The translations under genes were made by a program, and so were the position numbers. Of a stretch of 64,000 bases of DNA, positions 8,851-16,662 are shown one piece after another. Every line of letters begins with the position of its first letter. Position 1 is the first letter of the stretch. The DNA lies in contig OZ253469.1 of assembly GCA_965261535.1 (NCBI GenBank), positions 4,777,413 to 4,841,412 on the forward strand, in the 5' to 3' direction. The notes under the pieces are model-generated. The model was not told the DNA's origin. It saw only the letters and a program-made list of their open reading frames with translations, and did not search any database. This DNA is from VXNE01 sp965261535. GTDB lineage: Bacteria; Pseudomonadota; Gammaproteobacteria; Pseudomonadales; Azotimanducaceae.

Positions 8851-11375
8851 GGGCATTCGAACACCCTGCAGAGCGAATGCAGATGGCAGTTTCGGCAGTC
8901 CGCCGATGTCTGCGGCACGACTGTCGCCAGGCCACCCCGGTATTCGCGCGCGAGAGAGAGCAGAGCGTCGTGCCAATTCGCCTTCAGGGTTTCGAAGTCG
9001 TTGGCACCGAGCCGCTGGGGGCGGACAAACCCGGACATGTCGTCGGCGATGCCGATGAGACGGATTGAACCACGAACCAGTTGCCCGAAGGCCGCGGCGT
9101 TCGCGTCGGGCCCAGCCGTCGCGTAGAGGGGCAGTTGCGGTTCGCGCGGGCGGGGCAAACGCCAGTGGGCGATAGAAGCTGGAGAAGTCTTGAAGTCCAT
9201 TACTACCGCTTGACCGTCGTCCATCCGGTCACGCCGGTCGGGCCGAAGTCGAAACTCGAGCCCGCCCAGGTCGATGGAGGTCGGGCCTTCGACGGTCTCC
9301 ACTTGAAATGGGGGCCGTTCGCGCTCGATTTGCAGCCATTCCTCAAGCAGCGATGTCAGCCTGTGCGCCTCGCGTTCCCGGAAAGCTTCCGGCCAAGCCG
9401 CGCCGCGCGCATCGACCGTTCTGGCGGCGACGGCGCGGATTTCCTCGGCTGACAAGGCAAGCAGCTCGGTCGAAGTTCTATGTGCGGCGAAGAGCCGTGC
9501 CACGGCATCGTGGGCCAGCACGCCCCGGTCGAGCGCATCGGGCAGACTGTGGGGAGGCCGCGATGCCGCGAGATCGAGCCGGTGGATCGCATAGGCCCGG
9601 AAGGGGCATATCGACTGGTCTCGCAATACGGAAACGCCGCCGGTGACGACCATCGGCGACTCAAGCTTGGAACCGCGTTCGTCGATTCGCGCCTCAAGCA
9701 GCACTGGCCGGCGTCGCATGTAGGGATGTCGATATCGCGCGAGGAGGGGATCGCGGAGGATTGCGCGTACGTTGATAGGGCGTTGGTGCGGCAGCAGACG
9801 GCTTGGTCCCCGCTCGGTATCGCCGTCGGTTTCCGCGTAGCTGAAAGTCACTTCCCTGGCGTTGGCGAGCCATGACGCGGTGGTGTTTCGGGCCCAGTCC
9901 AGTTCGTCTGTCTGGGTCACGCGCGGTATGCCGGCATCCCTTTGCAGCCGTGTTGGAATGAGCGGGTTCGGGTCCGATGGCCCTGGCCAGTTTGAGTCGT
10001 CGGCTCCCAACACCCACATTTTGTCGAAAGTGAGGCCGAGGGAGTCCTCCCGACTCAACACCTGTACCGGCGCGCTCGGCGAGCGTTCGGTGAAGGTTTG
10101 GGTGGCGGCGATCATTCTCAGCATCCGGAACGCTTCGGCGCCGCTGCATCGGCCGACGACGAGATCCTGTTCGCCAAAACCGAGCAACAGCGTGTCGAAT
10201 TGCACCCGCGCTTCATGCGATCGTCGCTCAAGATCGATGTCGTGCCAGCGGCTTGCGTGCAGCAAGCGCCGAAAATGGCGTCCCCACGCGGACGGATGGT
10301 CCAATGCCGGCGCGTCGCGGCTCAGTTTGGCGAGTGTGTGCGATCGCCTTACGTAACGCGGCAGGTCGAAGAACGTCGGCAACGTGGCGGCGAGCGCCCC
10401 TGGTGCGTCCGCTGTCAGGCGAACAAAGCGCGATCGAAGCAGCGCGGCGACGACTTCGAAGTGCAGGGGATGCAGGGACCATTCGATCAGCCGCAACGCA
10501 TCCCTGCATACGCCTTCGCCCGCGAGTCTGCCGCCACCGCCGAAGTTCACGAAATGGTCAATGTCGTCGAAGTCGTCGAACGCCGCCTGGAATTGTGTGC
10601 GGAATCGGCCATGCGCGCGGTTCAGCGTCGGCGCGACGATCCCCACTGTCGTCTCCGGACTCGTTGTCAGGGTCTCCCGTGCCCACGCGGCCACAAGAGC
10701 GAGTTCTTCGGATGAGGTCTGGGTACGCACGACGCGCGTGACGGCGCGCGTCCGCGCGGACGGCAAGGGTAATTCTTCGATTTTGGCGCCGGACGCGGCA
10801 AGGGCTTCGATCCAACCTCGTCGCGCTGGCGAGAGCCGGTCGACCCCCACAAGCGCCAGGTGGCGGGGCAGGGCGGTCCCCTCTCTTGCCGACAGCGCCA
10901 GCGACGCCGGCAGTTCCGGCGTAGTGATCCAGCCGTTTTCCCGGCATTGGCTTTCGAGGCGCCCAGCCCAGTCCAGGAAGGCACGGCCGTTTTCCGTCCG
11001 CTGCAGTTCCGATGCCTGGCTGAACAACTGCCACTCGTGGGCCAGTCCCCAAGCGGTCATGAAGAGTTCGACATGCCGTGCCAGATCTTCGTCGGGAGCG
11101 GCACGTTCGGCCGCGATGCGGAACGCGTCGCGGGACAGCAGCATGCGCTCTGCGCCAGCCCATGGCGCTTCGGCGAGCTCCTCGTAGCGGCGGACGAGCA
11201 ACGTATCGATGGGCAACACGTCGGCCGTTCGCCAACCGGTTCTGCCAGCCTCGACCATGGCGAGGTTGTAGGCCGACTTCATTTCTCGAGCCACGCGGGC
11301 CCGGGGCGCTGCCGTGGGAGTCTCCCGCAACGTTGCGCGGAGCTTCGCGTCGAGGGTGACGAGCGGAGGAAGCAC
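8847..11375 (-). CDS. addB: AddB-like nuclease subunit with Fe-S staple
   Basis: This is the partner of AddA in break resection. The 842-residue protein lacks a Walker A helicase signature, as AddB-like subunits often do. It ends in a PD-(D/E)XK nuclease domain with VVMDFKTS near residue 725. One cysteine in SICPFRAYA (about 588) and a CRNCHLHSLC cluster (829-838) at the extreme C-terminus form the four-cysteine spacing of the AddB iron-sulfur staple that brackets the nuclease fold. The start is GTG 11375, directly after an in-frame TAG, so no longer form is possible. The gene precedes and overlaps addA by four bases. In some proteobacterial annotations this family is called 'probable DNA repair protein'. 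Confidence 0.85.
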   Translation of the reverse strand: MLPPLVTLDAKLRATLRETPTAAPRARVAREMKSAYNLAMVEAGRTGWRTADVLPIDTLLVRRYEELAEAPWAGAERMLLSRDAFRIAAERAAPDEDLARHVELFMTAWGLAHEWQLFSQASELQRTENGRAFLDWAGRLESQCRENGWITTPELPASLALSAREGTALPRHLALVGVDRLSPARRGWIEALAASGAKIEELPLPSARTRAVTRVVRTQTSSEELALVAAWARETLTTSPETTVGIVAPTLNRAHGRFRTQFQAAFDDFDDIDHFVNFGGGGRLAGEGVCRDALRLIEWSLHPLHFEVVAALLRSRFVRLTADAPGALAATLPTFFDLPRYVRRSHTLAKLSRDAPALDHPSAWGRHFRRLLHASRWHDIDLERRSHEARVQFDTLLLGFGEQDLVVGRCSGAEAFRMLRMIAATQTFTERSPSAPVQVLSREDSLGLTFDKMWVLGADDSNWPGPSDPNPLIPTRLQRDAGIPRVTQTDELDWARNTTASWLANAREVTFSYAETDGDTERGPSRLLPHQRPINVRAILRDPLLARYRHPYMRRRPVLLEARIDERGSKLESPMVVTGGVSVLRDQSICPFRAYAIHRLDLAASRPPHSLPDALDRGVLAHDAVARLFAAHRTSTELLALSAEEIRAVAARTVDARGAAWPEAFREREAHRLTSLLEEWLQIERERPPFQVETVEGPTSIDLGGLEFRLRPDRRDRMDDGQAVVMDFKTSPASIAHWRLPRPREPQLPLYATAGPDANAAAFGQLVRGSIRLIGIADDMSGFVRPQRLGANDFETLKANWHDALLSLAREYRGGLATVVPQTSADCRNCHLHSLCRVFECP

Positions 11376-11495
11376 GGGCAGCTATTCTATGCTGGCGGAT
11401 TCGCCGGTTGGGGCCATTTTCGTGTCGTGTCGGAAGAGGCGGTGCCGCAAGCATGCGTTCCGCGCCGCCTGGCGAGCAGCTTGGCGAACAGCGAT

Positions 11496-12359
11496 TCAGA
11501 GACCGAGTCGACGCTTCACGGTGACGGCTATCGAACATGTCCGTGTGGTGTAGAAAGTGTTCCGATTAGTGAAACCGGGGTCTTGCGCATGCATCGGGTG
11601 GCGCAAATAGGTGCCGTCGTCCTCGGTGCCGTCAATCAGAGAGCAGGTCAGCTTCGCGCCGACAAGCATCTTCTGGCTCATGACGTAGTCGGCGCCGGCG
11701 TGGACGTGACCGACGACTACGGTATCGGCGTGATCGATATCCTGGTCGCTCCCGTAGAACGACAGTGGCGGGTCGTAGGCTGGCGGAAAAGGCGAGGTAT
11801 CCCGGTAGTCTGCCGCAAAGTGCATATCCCGCGTCTTGGCGAAGGCGGCACCCAAACCAATGCCGACATAGGGAATCATCCGCGCACCGGATGCGGCGAA
11901 GTCCCGGTAAAGGTCAAGGGATACAACTCGTGTCGTGAGGTTTCCGATCGCGATAGTGACATCGGCGACCACTGACCCGTCGCGTGGCACTCTCGCGCTG
12001 TCGTCGAGATACTCGATATCGACGAACTCCTGTTCGAGATCATTTCGACTTTGCGCCGCCGAGACCTCGATGCGGAATCTGCCGATCTCGCGGCCCAGGG
12101 CGACCTCCAATCCGGTGCCGGCATCCGCGTCGATTGCATAGCGCCAGCGATAGCCCGGAACCGAGGGCACGGGGTCGAGGGCAAAGCACGCGTCGGTCGG
12201 ATAGCACACGGTGTCCGAGTTCCAGCCCACCTGTTCCATGCCGGAATGCAACGCGATGGCAGTTCCTGCACCAACGTACCACTTGGCTTCGGCACCGGCG
12301 GCGGAAGCCGCCAAACCTGCACAACAAATGGCGAACAGGGTTGCCGACAACGCTCGCAT
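11496..12359 (-). CDS. Outer-membrane beta-barrel protein with signal peptide
   Basis: From ATG 12359 the product is 287 residues. It begins with a classic Sec signal (MRAL followed by a hydrophobic stretch, likely cut after SAAGA) and continues into YVGAG, a common first strand in small OmpA-like or opacity-type barrels. The rest has alternating polar/aromatic strands and terms such as GLEVALGREIGRFRIEVS, MIPYVGIGLGAAFA and VHAGADYVMSQKMLVGAKL, typical of barrel adhesin/porin families. Four cysteines are present, two of them close together around residue 50-56, possibly a surface-loop disulfide. The reading frame is open much further upstream, but the signal peptide fixes the start. Function beyond an outer-membrane barrel is unknown. 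Confidence 0.7.
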   Translation of the reverse strand: MRALSATLFAICCAGLAASAAGAEAKWYVGAGTAIALHSGMEQVGWNSDTVCYPTDACFALDPVPSVPGYRWRYAIDADAGTGLEVALGREIGRFRIEVSAAQSRNDLEQEFVDIEYLDDSARVPRDGSVVADVTIAIGNLTTRVVSLDLYRDFAASGARMIPYVGIGLGAAFAKTRDMHFAADYRDTSPFPPAYDPPLSFYGSDQDIDHADTVVVGHVHAGADYVMSQKMLVGAKLTCSLIDGTEDDGTYLRHPMHAQDPGFTNRNTFYTTRTCSIAVTVKRRLGL

Positions 12360-12504
12360 GGAGGACCCGCTGGGAAAAGGCAGCCCGATAAATGCTCCCT
12401 CAAGCGCCGGTTCAACCGGGCGAGGCGAACGCGCGCATCGATTGCGGAATGGAAACCTGTCGGTTTGGGCACTGTGATATTCTGGCCTTTTGGCCCGGAG
12501 TAGA

Positions 12505-12648
12505 ATGTCAATGCGCCACCTGCTTGATGACTTTCGCAGCCAGCCGTGGGTGATGAAGCTGTTTCTCCTGTGGGGTTGGCTCGTGGTGGTCATCATGATA
12601 TCGAGTTTCGTAACGAGCGTTACGGTGCTAGCTGACACGCCGCATTGA
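12505..12648 (+). CDS. Small single-span membrane protein (47 aa)
   Basis: A 47-codon frame begins at ATG 12505 with GGAG four bases upstream and ends at TGA 12648. After a 16-residue polar start (MSMRHLLDDFRSQPW) it has one strongly hydrophobic segment of about 25 residues rich in Leu, Val, Ile and Trp. It lies 28 bp upstream of, and co-oriented with, the TerB-like gene and could share its transcript. I do not recognise a family. A good ribosome site, a plausible helix and the position support it; its short length keeps confidence moderate. Confidence 0.45.
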   Translation: MSMRHLLDDFRSQPWVMKLFLLWGWLVVVIMISSFVTSVTVLADTPH

Positions 12649-12676
12649 CCGAGCATTTCGACCGAGCTTTTTTACA

Positions 12677-13072
12677 ATGTGGCTCTCGTCGCTTACCAGC
12701 GAACAGCGCAAGGCGTTGCTTGGCCTGGCCCACAATGTCGTCGTTTCCGACGGCCTTCTCGACCCCAATGAGGAATCCATGCTGGATGAGTTCAAACGCG
12801 AGATGGCATTGCATCCGGCCACCGAGGCGGATTACCTGGAACTGGAAGGCATCGGCGACATCTTTCCCACCCGCCGCGCGCAAATGATCGCCATGTTGAA
12901 CCTCTTGCGCCTTAGCTACGTGGATGGGGCATTCGAAATTGAGGAAGAGTGTTTGCTGAAGGAAATCAGCGAAACATTCGGCTTCAACGCTGCGGACTTC
13001 CTCCTGCTGCACAACTGGGTCAAACGTCTCGTGGCATTGGAGAAGGAAGCCGCGAGCTTGATGGCGCCGTAA
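12677..13072 (+). CDS. TerB-like domain protein
   Basis: The 131-residue, all-helical, acidic protein carries the two-fold TerB/DjlA-type pattern: an acidic VVSDGLLDPNEESML segment in the first half and LSYVDGAFEIEEECLL in the second, each resembling the metal-binding loop of tellurite-resistance TerB proteins. Proteins of this type are soluble and of largely unknown role; membership of the fold does not imply tellurite resistance, and no other ter genes are nearby. A DnaJ-domain membrane protein is encoded convergently just beyond the repeat array, which is of interest because DjlA proteins combine these two domains. Confidence 0.7.
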   Translation: MWLSSLTSEQRKALLGLAHNVVVSDGLLDPNEESMLDEFKREMALHPATEADYLELEGIGDIFPTRRAQMIAMLNLLRLSYVDGAFEIEEECLLKEISETFGFNAADFLLLHNWVKRLVALEKEAASLMAP

Positions 13073-13095
13073 CTTTCATGGTCGACGAGCGGGGT

Positions 13096-13250
13096 CGGAG
13101 CCCTCAGCCCGGGAGCGCGAGGGAGTCACTCGCAAGAAAAAGCAGCGCGAGGGAGTCCCTCGCAAGAAAGAGCAGCGCGAGGGGGCACCTCTCGCAAGCA
13201 AGGAGCCTTCAGCCGGGGAGCGCGAGGGGGCACCTCTCGCAAACGAACAG
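13096..13250. repeat. Degenerate hairpin array (fourth member of the dispersed family)
   Basis: Four hairpins start at 13117, 13147, 13177 and 13222. They read GCGAG...CTCGC with loops of varying sequence, separated by AAGAAA(A/G)AGCAGC-like linkers. The segment GGAGCC(C/T)TCAGCC(C/G)GGGAGC occurs twice and matches the sequence that precedes the arrays in the larger elements at 16006 and 38718. No terminal inverted repeats are visible here, and periods are 30, 30 and 45 bp rather than 33, so this looks like a decayed or partial copy. It fills the gap between two convergent genes. Confidence 0.8.
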
Positions 13251-13259
13251 GACGCGCCG

Positions 13260-14012
13260 CTACCGTTTCAACAGGACGCGCTTGGCCTCATTCAATGTCA
13301 CCGCGAGGAACGTGGACCCGCCCCGGTCGGGATGCAGTCTCTGCATGAGTCGGCGATGCGCGTCCACTATGTCCTGCTCGGACGCGCCCGGTTCCAGTCC
13401 CAGGATCTCCAGCGCCCGGGATTCGGACATCTCGGCGTCGGACCCTGCCGTTCCGGCGCCCTGATCTCGCCCCTGTTCCGCCCCGCCCTGCCGGCTTCCG
13501 AAACGCCGTTCCATATACCTGTCCAGGAGCGGCGCTGACTGCGTATCGTTGAAACTCGTGCGCAACACTTTCAATTCGTCAAGATTCATCTCGGACAGCC
13601 GACGACCCTGAAACGCTCCGATGAGCACCTCGCCGTCCATTTCCCCCGAGGCGTGATGCAGGGTCATCTTCAGATCGCCCGTTTGGACCTCGGAATGTTC
13701 GGGCGCGCCGCCTGGGCCGGGACCCTGTCCATGCGAGAACGATTGGCCCGCCATGGGCGCGAAACGCCGCAACATCTGCCACATGGGCATGATCGCCAGG
13801 AAACGGCGGAGGAACGGGAAGACGGCCGCACCCAAAGCGACCAGCCAATGGAGACGGCCCGTCGCCGCCAGCAAGGCAAGGCCCACCACAAGGGCGATGC
13901 TTGCCGCCGTCAGGATCGCTGCATTTCCCTTCGGCTGTGCCTTGACCCACAGAAGGCGCACCAGCAGAAAGAATCCAACCGCCGCCATGATGCCGGCCAT
14001 GGCGACGATCAT
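13260..14012 (-). CDS. Membrane-anchored DnaJ-domain protein
   Basis: The 250-residue protein has three or four N-terminal membrane segments (residues 2-25, 32-50, 55-75), a Gly/Pro-rich linker, and a C-terminal J domain. In the J domain ALEILGLEPGASEQDIVDAHRRLM precedes the diagnostic HPD tripeptide (LHPDRGGS) and an ATL-NEAKRVLL helix. The shape resembles TIM14/Pam18-type or DjlA-like co-chaperones that recruit DnaK to the inner membrane. Its ATG overlaps the stop of the VWA gene upstream (ATGA), so the two are translationally coupled. The client is unknown. Confidence 0.8.
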   Translation of the reverse strand: MIVAMAGIMAAVGFFLLVRLLWVKAQPKGNAAILTAASIALVVGLALLAATGRLHWLVALGAAVFPFLRRFLAIMPMWQMLRRFAPMAGQSFSHGQGPGPGGAPEHSEVQTGDLKMTLHHASGEMDGEVLIGAFQGRRLSEMNLDELKVLRTSFNDTQSAPLLDRYMERRFGSRQGGAEQGRDQGAGTAGSDAEMSESRALEILGLEPGASEQDIVDAHRRLMQRLHPDRGGSTFLAVTLNEAKRVLLKR

Positions 14013-14692
14013 CGGTCGATTTGCGTCAGGAGTTTGTGGGCCATCGGATTGTTCAACGCCGCTTCGAGTCCGGAGCGACCGCGAGCGGCGTAAGCGGCTA
14101 CGGCACGCAACAGTTCCCGCAACTCTTGCGCGCTTCCCTGTCGAAACGGGACGTGCGCTCCCCGGGTAATGCGCGCAAGTTCTGCGAAGGTCTGCGCAGC
14201 GTACGGATCGTGTCCCTCCTGGAATATGAACATTGGTACGCCATAGACGGCTAGTTGTCCGGCAGCCGCCACCACTTCAGTCGGGTTTTCTTCGAAACAG
14301 TCGCCGACGAGGAGTAGCGCCCGAACCGGATGCAGCGCGCACTCGCGGCGCGCGTGCTCCAAGACCCGCAAGATCTGCGTCCTGCCCCCCAGGCAGCGAA
14401 CGCCCAACATCGTGTTCAGCAGGGCATCCGGCGTGGATTTCCAGGGCGATGCGCGGAACTCGTCAAACCCCCGAAAGTAGACAAGCTGCACGAGGATGTT
14501 GCCGACATCCCGCACGGCGCCGAACAGTTCCGCATGGAGTGAGCACGCGAGATCCCAAGTGGGCGACCGGCTTGCCGTCGCGTCCATGGCGAAGATCAGG
14601 CGCTGCGTAGCGGCCTCGGCCGGCGGCTTTGCGGCTGCCGCCTTGGCGAGGAACTGATTGATCGCGTGTTTCGATGATGGAAGTTTATTCAT
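14009..14692 (-). CDS. VWA-domain-like protein
   Basis: The 227-residue soluble protein has a von Willebrand A-like fold: LIFAMDATASRSPTW supplies a DxTxS metal-ion site in place of the usual DxSxS, followed by TPDALL...GGRTQIL and VRALLLVGDCFEENP strands with a helix-rich C-terminus. It is the first gene of a coupled pair with the DnaJ-domain protein and is divergent from the DUF465 gene. VWA/J-protein pairs suggest a protein-assembly or quality-control role, but no function is established from the sequence. Confidence 0.65.
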   Translation of the reverse strand: MNKLPSSKHAINQFLAKAAAAKPPAEAATQRLIFAMDATASRSPTWDLACSLHAELFGAVRDVGNILVQLVYFRGFDEFRASPWKSTPDALLNTMLGVRCLGGRTQILRVLEHARRECALHPVRALLLVGDCFEENPTEVVAAAGQLAVYGVPMFIFQEGHDPYAAQTFAELARITRGAHVPFRQGSAQELRELLRAVAAYAARGRSGLEAALNNPMAHKLLTQIDR

Positions 14693-14756
14693 CTTTCGTC
14701 ATCAACAGGGGGACAGCGAGGATCAACGGCCCTATCATGCCAACGACAGGTTGCTC

Positions 14757-14966
14757 ATGGAAACAAATTTGGAAGAAGCCGATACAGTGAAGTGGCTGGA
14801 GGAACTCAAGGTCGAACATCGCGATCTGGACGAAGTCATTCGCTACCTGATCGAGACGGGCCACCACGATCTCATGAGGATCCAACGATTGAAAAAGAGG
14901 AAACTGCGTCTCAAGGACATGATTAGTCGCCTTCAGAGCGGTCTCATCCCTGATCTAGACGCATGA
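14757..14966 (+). CDS. DUF465 (YdcH-like) small protein
   Basis: This is a 69-residue, highly charged helical hairpin with the DUF465 pattern: EELKVEHRDLDEVI, then a turn, then RIQRLKKRKLRLKDMI. A longer in-frame extension exists upstream, but ATG 14757 is chosen because the family starts there and AGG lies at a fitting distance. It stands alone, divergent from the VWA gene. YdcH-type proteins are widespread in proteobacteria and have no well-defined role. Confidence 0.8.
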   Translation: METNLEEADTVKWLEELKVEHRDLDEVIRYLIETGHHDLMRIQRLKKRKLRLKDMISRLQSGLIPDLDA

Positions 14967-15112
14967 TCTCCTAATCCGCGCGTCACGCGGCGGGTAGCCT
15001 TGAACGCGAGTTTCACCTCGGACGGGTTTGATTCGCGGGGGCCGACCGTCTCCCGGGCCCGTACCGACGAATTGACGCGCATTTCAGCTCGATTGGCAGG
15101 CGTGCGGACACT

Positions 15113-16009
15113 ATGCCCAGGGAACATTCACTCACGGTAGCGATTTCGTCCAGGGCGCTGTTCGACCTCGACGATAGCAATCGTGTTTTCGAGGAGCAGG
15201 GGCTCGAAGCCTATCGCAAGTACCAGATTGAGCGAGAGGACGAGGTGCTTGAGCCTGGAGACGCCTTCCCTCTTGTCAAAAAACTCATAAATATTAATGA
15301 ATTGCTCGGACAAAATAGAGTTGACGTAATACTTTTGTCGCGCAATTCAGCGGATACGGGCCTAAGGATTTTCAACTCGATTCGCGCACATGGCCTGGAC
15401 ATCCAGCGGGCGGCGTTCGGTGGCGGCGCGGACCCTTACCGCTATGTGCGGGCATTCAATTGCGACCTTTTCCTTTCGACCGTCGCAGAGGACGTGGCAC
15501 AGGCCCTGGCGAGCGGCGTCGCCGCGGCGACGATCTTCGGAACGGCGTGGTGTGACAGTGAGCCGCGCGAACTCAGGATCGCGTTCGACGGCGACGGAGT
15601 GGTTTTCTCGGATCAGGCGGAGCGCGTGTTTCAGGACTCCGGGCTCGACGCATTCACGAGAAGCGAGGCCGCAGCCGCGGACGAACCCCTGGAGGGAGGG
15701 CCGTTCAAATCTTTTCTCGGCGGCCTCCAGGCGTTGCAGCGCGAATTCCCCCTCGAAAGCTGCCCGATCCGCACGGCCCTTGTGACGGCGCGCGGCGCCC
15801 CGGCCCATGAGCGGGTCATCAAGACCTTGCGCGCCTGGGACGTTCGCCTGGACGAATGCCTGTTCCTCGGCGGTCGTGACAAGACGGAATTCCTGAAAGC
15901 GTTCGCCGCAGACGTGTTCTTTGACGATCAGGCCCGCGCTTGTGAGCGGGCGCGCGCCCACATGACCGCGGGACACGTGCCGCACGGGACGATGAACGCC
16001 AGCGACTAG
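15113..16009 (+). CDS. Cytosolic 5'-nucleotidase family protein
   Basis: The 298-residue protein matches the bacterial '5_nucleotidase' family related to cytosolic nucleotidase IA. It has an N-terminal LTVAISSRALFDLDDSN segment, a LLSRNSADTGLRIFNSI helix, an IAFDGDGVVFSDQAE nucleophile loop of the HAD type, RTALVTARGAPAHERV, and a GRDKTEFL...VFFDDQ motif, ending in the family's HVPHG sequence. The product would dephosphorylate nucleoside monophosphates. The stop codon TAG (16007-16009) is also part of the CTAG at the left end of the element that follows, so the insertion sits exactly at the end of the gene. Confidence 0.85.
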   Translation: MPREHSLTVAISSRALFDLDDSNRVFEEQGLEAYRKYQIEREDEVLEPGDAFPLVKKLININELLGQNRVDVILLSRNSADTGLRIFNSIRAHGLDIQRAAFGGGADPYRYVRAFNCDLFLSTVAEDVAQALASGVAAATIFGTAWCDSEPRELRIAFDGDGVVFSDQAERVFQDSGLDAFTRSEAAAADEPLEGGPFKSFLGGLQALQREFPLESCPIRTALVTARGAPAHERVIKTLRAWDVRLDECLFLGGRDKTEFLKAFAADVFFDDQARACERARAHMTAGHVPHGTMNASD

Positions 16010-16510
16010 CCTGGATATCTCATCAGGGGCCGCGATGATCGCGCAGGATTTTTCCCGCGTGAGCGTGCTCGGAGCCTTCAGCCGGGGAGCGCGAGGGGGT
16101 ACCCCTCGCAAGAAGACAGGAGCGCGAGGGGGTACCCCTCGCAAGAAGACAGCAGCGCGAGGGGGCACCCCTCGCAAGAAGACAGCAGCGCGAGGGGGCA
16201 CCCCTCGCAAGAAGACAGCAGCGCGAGGGGGCACCCCTCGCAAGAAGACAGCAGCGCGAGGGGGCACCCCTCGCAAGAGAAGAGACGGAAGCATAGCAAC
16301 GCCTTATGGTGTAGCGACCATGTGCGCTCACGCGGGAAAAAGTGCCCCGCGGGCGGCGCCTTCGGCTCCGCCCGTGGCCCGACCCCACCGTGCGAGGGCG
16401 CGGCCAGCGCAGTTTGCATCCGGCAGGATCTTTGAAACATGGGATTAACCTATTGGAACTAAGTCACATTCGTTTTTTCGACAAGCGGCTTGGTGAAATA
16501 TCCGGACTAG
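16006..16510 (+). mobile_element. MITE-like element, copy A (six hairpins)
   Basis: A 505-bp unit lies between CTAG sequences (16006-16009 and 16507-16510). The left end, CCTGGATATCTCATCA, is an imperfect inverted copy of the right end, TGGTGAAATATCCGGA. Inside, in order: a CGCGATGATCGCG palindrome, a GGAGCCTTCAGCCGGGGAGC module, six hairpin units, a conserved AGAGACGGAAGCATAGC segment, and a GC-rich REP-like stem (GGGCGGCGCC...GGCTCCGCCC). It shares this order and most bases with copies B and C. No transposase is encoded. Terminal repeats, fixed target and multiple copies make it a non-autonomous element; the CTAG target resembles that of IS630-type (Tc1/mariner) transposases, which is inference. 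Confidence 0.8.
16091..16274. repeat. Tandem array of six 33-bp hairpin units in copy A
   Basis: Units begin at 16091, 16124, 16157, 16190, 16223 and 16256 with an exact 33-bp period. Each holds a perfect 8-bp stem, GCGAGGGG/CCCCTCGC, with a 3-nt loop, followed by an AAGAAGACAG-type linker. The first two units have GTA in the loop, the other four GCA. As the period is eleven codons, reading frames stay open through the array on both strands, giving an ARGGTPRKKTA peptide repeat in one frame. There are no unique spacers, so it is not CRISPR. Confidence 0.9.
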
Positions 16511-16626
16511 CCCGCCAGATTGCGTCGTATCGTCCGCGTGCGTCCGCCGAGCGGGGCGGGGCCGCCGGAGGGTTCACGAACGCCCCGTGTCGATCTCAAG
16601 CGAGATATGCTTGAAAGGCGTATTTA

Positions 16627-16655
16627 TTGAAACGATAAGTCTATTGCGTTATAAG
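16627..16655 (+). promoter_or_regulatory. Possible cysB promoter
   Basis: TTGAAA (16627-16632) and TATAAG (16650-16655) are separated by 17 bp just upstream of cysB, close to sigma-70 consensus. Transcription would start almost at the GTG codon, giving a nearly leaderless message, although AAGAGG before the GTG looks like a ribosome site. The short distance makes an upstream promoter equally possible. Confidence 0.3.
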
Positions 16656-16662
16656 AGGCTCC

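Noticed and set aside
12677..13072. Tellurite resistance locus
   Set aside because: Only a TerB-like fold is present; terC, terD or terZ are absent.
16091..16274. CRISPR array
   Set aside because: The 33-bp units are directly tandem with no unique spacers, and each unit is itself a hairpin plus a short fixed linker. No cas genes occur in the window.
16023..16440. Minus-strand frames with LARGAPSRCC-type repeats across the hairpin array
   Set aside because: They result from the 33-bp period keeping any open frame open; their sequence differs between frames and has no independent support.
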